Shown here piece after piece: positions 6,291 through 8,640 of a stretch of 8,640 nt of DNA. The notes under the pieces are model-generated. The model had not been told where the DNA came from. It saw only the letters and a program-made list of their open reading frames with translations, and ran no database searches. The translations under genes were made by a program, and so were the position numbers. Each line of letters starts with the position of its first letter. Within the stretch, counting starts at the first letter, position 1. Source of the DNA: Chloroflexota bacterium (GTDB taxonomy: Bacteria > Chloroflexota > Dormibacteria > Aeolococcales > Aeolococcaceae); the NCBI GenBank assembly GCA_028287605.1, contig JAQBPI010000035.1, forward strand, positions 1 through 8,640, read 5' to 3'.

Positions 6291-8640
6291 CTACGGCGTG
6301 ACGGGCGGCGGGAACGGCGGCGGGTTGGCGACCGGTGCCGGGGCGGGAGCGCCCTGCAGGCCGGTGGTGCCGGTATAGCGGCAGGGGTTCGACGGGTCGG
6401 GGGCGGGGCCGTAGTAGTAGCAGCCGCCCCCGGGGATGTCGGGGGTCCCGCCGCCGGGATTGGTGCTCGGCGGCGGACCCGTGGTGCCGGGCAGGAAGAA
6501 GGTCGCGTCGTCGCCGGGCCCGCTGGCGACCACGTCGTCGGGGCGCGGGTACCAGTCCTTGGGCGCGTCGGCGAGCGCCTCGCTCATGTACGCGTGCCAG
6601 ATCGGCGCGGCGCCGGTGATGCCCGTCGAGCCCTCGAGGTGACCGCAGTGGTCGTCCTTGGGGGAGAGGCCGTAGTGGGCGAGGTCGGCGGGGCTCAGCG
6701 GGTCGTCGAGCGAGCTGCCCAGCCGGGCGCGCACGTCGGCCCTGGCGCGGTCCTCGGGCTTGAGGCAGGAGCCGGAGGGATTGCCGACCCAGACCACGTT
6801 GACCAGGGTCGGGGTCCACCCGAGGGTCCAGTTCGCCGAGAAGAACTCCGTGGTTCCGGTCTTCGCGCTCACCCGCCGGTCGGGGAGGGTCAGGTCGCCC
6901 TTCGGCCCGAAGGCGGCGTAGCGGTTGGAGTCGTTGCTGGTGATCTGGCTGATGATGTACGCGGCGTTGGCGGGGATCACGCGATGGCCCTGGTCCTTGG
7001 CGTCGAGCGCGTAGAGCACCTTCCCGCCCGCGTCGGTGATCCGCACCACCGGGGTGGGGTCGTGGTGGATGCCCATGGCGGCGATGGTGCTGATGCCGTT
7101 GGCCATCTCCAGCGGGCTGACGCCGTAGGTGAGGCCGCCGAGGGTGGCGGCGAACTGGTTGGGCTTGGGCCGGTTCCGGGGGTCCTTGAGGGAGGTGAGC
7201 CCGGCGGCGATCTCCAGGTCGGTGATGGTGGGGATGCCCACCGCCGCCTCCACCTTGACCGCGGGAATGTTGTAGGAGTTCCCCAGGCAGCGCATCAGCG
7301 GGCACACGCCGTGGAAGCTGTGGTCGTAGTTCTTCGGTGAGTAGCCGCTGTTGGAGCCGTCGTCGAGGCGGATCGGCCCGTCGACGATCGGCGTGGTCAT
7401 CGTGAACCTCCGGGTGGCGATCGCGGTCGTGTACGTGAACACCTTGATCGTCGACCCCGGCTGCAGCTGACGGGTGGCCATGTTCAGCTGTCCGACGCCC
7501 GCGTTGTTCGGGTCCCAGGCGCCGACCATCGCGACCACCGCCCCGTTGCGCGGGTCCATGCTCACCATCGCCGCGTCGTGGGCGTTGTAGCGGTCGTAGA
7601 TCTTCTGGATGCCGTCGTGGACGCTCTTCTCGGCGATCGCCTGCTTCCTCGCGTCGAGGGTGGCGGTGATGGTCCAGCCGCCGGGCTTGATGTAGGCGTC
7701 GCCGAAGTGCTGGTCGAGGTACTGGCGCAGGTAGATCATGAAGTTGGTCACCGCCGGCTCGCTCTCGCCCGCGCTGTGGAAGACCAGCGGCTGCTGGTAC
7801 GCGAAGGCGGCCTGCTGCTGGGTGATGTCGCCGTTGTTCACCATCGCCTGCAGCACCACCAGCTGGCGCGCCTTGGCGTTGGGGTTCACCGACTGGCCGG
7901 CGGCATGGTCGAGCGGGTTGAAGAAGACCGGCGAGTTGGGCAGCCCGGCGAGCATCGAGGCCTCAGCGAGGTCGAGGTCGCGCGACCTCTTCTCGAAGTA
8001 GGTCTGCGCCGCCGACTCGATGCCGATCGAGTGGTTTCCGAACGAGACCCGGTTGAGGTACATCTCGAGGATCTGGTCCTTCGAGAAGTTGTTCTCGATC
8101 TCGATTCCGAGGATCAGCTCCTTCACCTTGCGGTCGAGCGACCGCTCCGGCGACAGGAAGCTGATCTTGGCGAGCTGCTCGGTGATCGTCGACGCGCCCT
8201 GGGTCGCGCCCGTGTGGCGCACGTCGTCCAATCCCGCCTTGACGATGCGGGGCAGGTCCCAGGAGCCGTTCTCGTAGAAGTGCCGGTCCTCGACGTCGAC
8301 GGTGGCCAGCTTCACCCAGCGCGAGACCTGATCGATGGCGATGTGCTGGTGGCGGTTGCCGTTGTCGTGGAGGAGGCCGATGAGGGTGCCGTTGCCGTCG
8401 ACCACCCGGGAGTCGAGGGGGGGCTCCATGCCCGCCAGCGTCTGGGCGTCGGGCAGGCCGGTCTTGTACCCCTGGTAGGCGGCGTAGACGGCGGCCACCC
8501 CGGCGAGCCCGCAGCCGCAGACCAGCGCCAGGAGGATGAGCCCGATGCGCAGGGCGCGCATCTGGGGGGTGCGGCGCTGCCTCAGCGTGCCGCCGGTGGC
8601 GGCGCTGGCTCGCTGCCGGCGCGACTGCGGCGTCCCCGGC
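6291..8640 (-). CDS. Class A (bifunctional) penicillin-binding protein, 5' end probably beyond the window
   Basis: 756 aa from the first in-window ATG (8561). It polymerises glycan strands from lipid II and cross-links them outside the membrane. A membrane anchor lies at about residues 5-28. The GT51 domain has EDRHFYENGS (91-100, catalytic Glu91), GASTITEQLAK (122-132), RKVKE (144-148), MYLNRVSFG (167-175) and ASMLAGLPNSP (201-211). The transpeptidase has PGSTIKVF (Ser370, Lys373), SYN (429-431) and KTGT (567-570). A Pro/Gly-rich tail (about 690-756) contains Cys714 and Cys727. Glu128 replaces the usual Gln of the STITQQL motif. ATG 8561 has no Shine-Dalgarno, and the frame stays open to the edge with a basic, Ser/Thr/Gln-rich peptide (RRQR, LRQRR), typical of a cytoplasmic tail, so I extend the gene to 8640. 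ATG 8561 remains possible. Confidence 0.93.
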   Translation of the reverse strand, partial: PGTPQSRRQRASAATGGTLRQRRTPQMRALRIGLILLALVCGCGLAGVAAVYAAYQGYKTGLPDAQTLAGMEPPLDSRVVDGNGTLIGLLHDNGNRHQHIAIDQVSRWVKLATVDVEDRHFYENGSWDLPRIVKAGLDDVRHTGATQGASTITEQLAKISFLSPERSLDRKVKELILGIEIENNFSKDQILEMYLNRVSFGNHSIGIESAAQTYFEKRSRDLDLAEASMLAGLPNSPVFFNPLDHAAGQSVNPNAKARQLVVLQAMVNNGDITQQQAAFAYQQPLVFHSAGESEPAVTNFMIYLRQYLDQHFGDAYIKPGGWTITATLDARKQAIAEKSVHDGIQKIYDRYNAHDAAMVSMDPRNGAVVAMVGAWDPNNAGVGQLNMATRQLQPGSTIKVFTYTTAIATRRFTMTTPIVDGPIRLDDGSNSGYSPKNYDHSFHGVCPLMRCLGNSYNIPAVKVEAAVGIPTITDLEIAAGLTSLKDPRNRPKPNQFAATLGGLTYGVSPLEMANGISTIAAMGIHHDPTPVVRITDAGGKVLYALDAKDQGHRVIPANAAYIISQITSNDSNRYAAFGPKGDLTLPDRRVSAKTGTTEFFSANWTLGWTPTLVNVVWVGNPSGSCLKPEDRARADVRARLGSSLDDPLSPADLAHYGLSPKDDHCGHLEGSTGITGAAPIWHAYMSEALADAPKDWYPRPDDVVASGPGDDATFFLPGTTGPPPSTNPGGGTPDIPGGGCYYYGPAPDPSNPCRYTGTTGLQGAPAPAPVANPPPFPPPVTP

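Noticed and set aside
4765..7305. Very long open frame (846 codons) on the - strand across the rhomboid and PBP genes
   Set aside because: It is an out-of-phase reading of two genes with clear catalytic motifs; its product is Arg/Pro/Gly-rich low complexity, the usual shadow in GC-rich DNA.

Overview
The window is uniformly very GC-rich and tightly packed. It looks like ordinary core-genome DNA from a high-GC bacterium, and I see no mobile element, CRISPR array, RNA gene or defence system. The L21 C-terminal core ([15 protein letters not shown]) resembles the Chloroflexota/Firmicutes type more than the actinomycete type as I remember them. L27 lacks the N-terminal extension that Firmicutes cleave off. 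A lineage on the Chloroflexota/Dormibacterota side, or a deep actinobacterial one, is my best guess, but this is inference only.

Left half, + strand (149-4895): a co-directional run of maf (nucleotide pyrophosphatase), a putative DUF11-repeat lipoprotein, rplU (L21), rpmA (L27), obgE/cgtA (ribosome-assembly GTPase), nadD (NaMN adenylyltransferase) and rsfS (ribosomal silencing factor). The last five form a classic translation/ribosome-assembly cluster with NAD synthesis embedded in it. Genes overlap by 4 nt or are separated by 1-4 nt, except for a 95-nt gap before rplU that holds a candidate promoter and a leader hairpin.

Right half, - strand (4896-8640): a class A penicillin-binding protein (GT51 glycosyltransferase plus transpeptidase), running in from the right edge, is followed 39 nt later by a rhomboid-family intramembrane serine protease with a large N-terminal soluble domain. 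Both are cell-envelope functions. The rhomboid gene and rsfS converge with no intergenic base: their stop codons form the palindrome TGATCA.

The most interesting signals concern translation starts. obgE has no ATG, GTG or TTG in frame near its conserved N-terminus, but a CTG sits exactly where the family's initiator Met belongs. The DUF11 lipoprotein likewise appears to start at a CTG overlapping the maf stop (CTGA). The rhomboid gene has a TANNNT box six bases before its GTG, which fits a leaderless transcript. Nothing here supports a new multi-gene system. The findings are second-look details in an otherwise conventional region.
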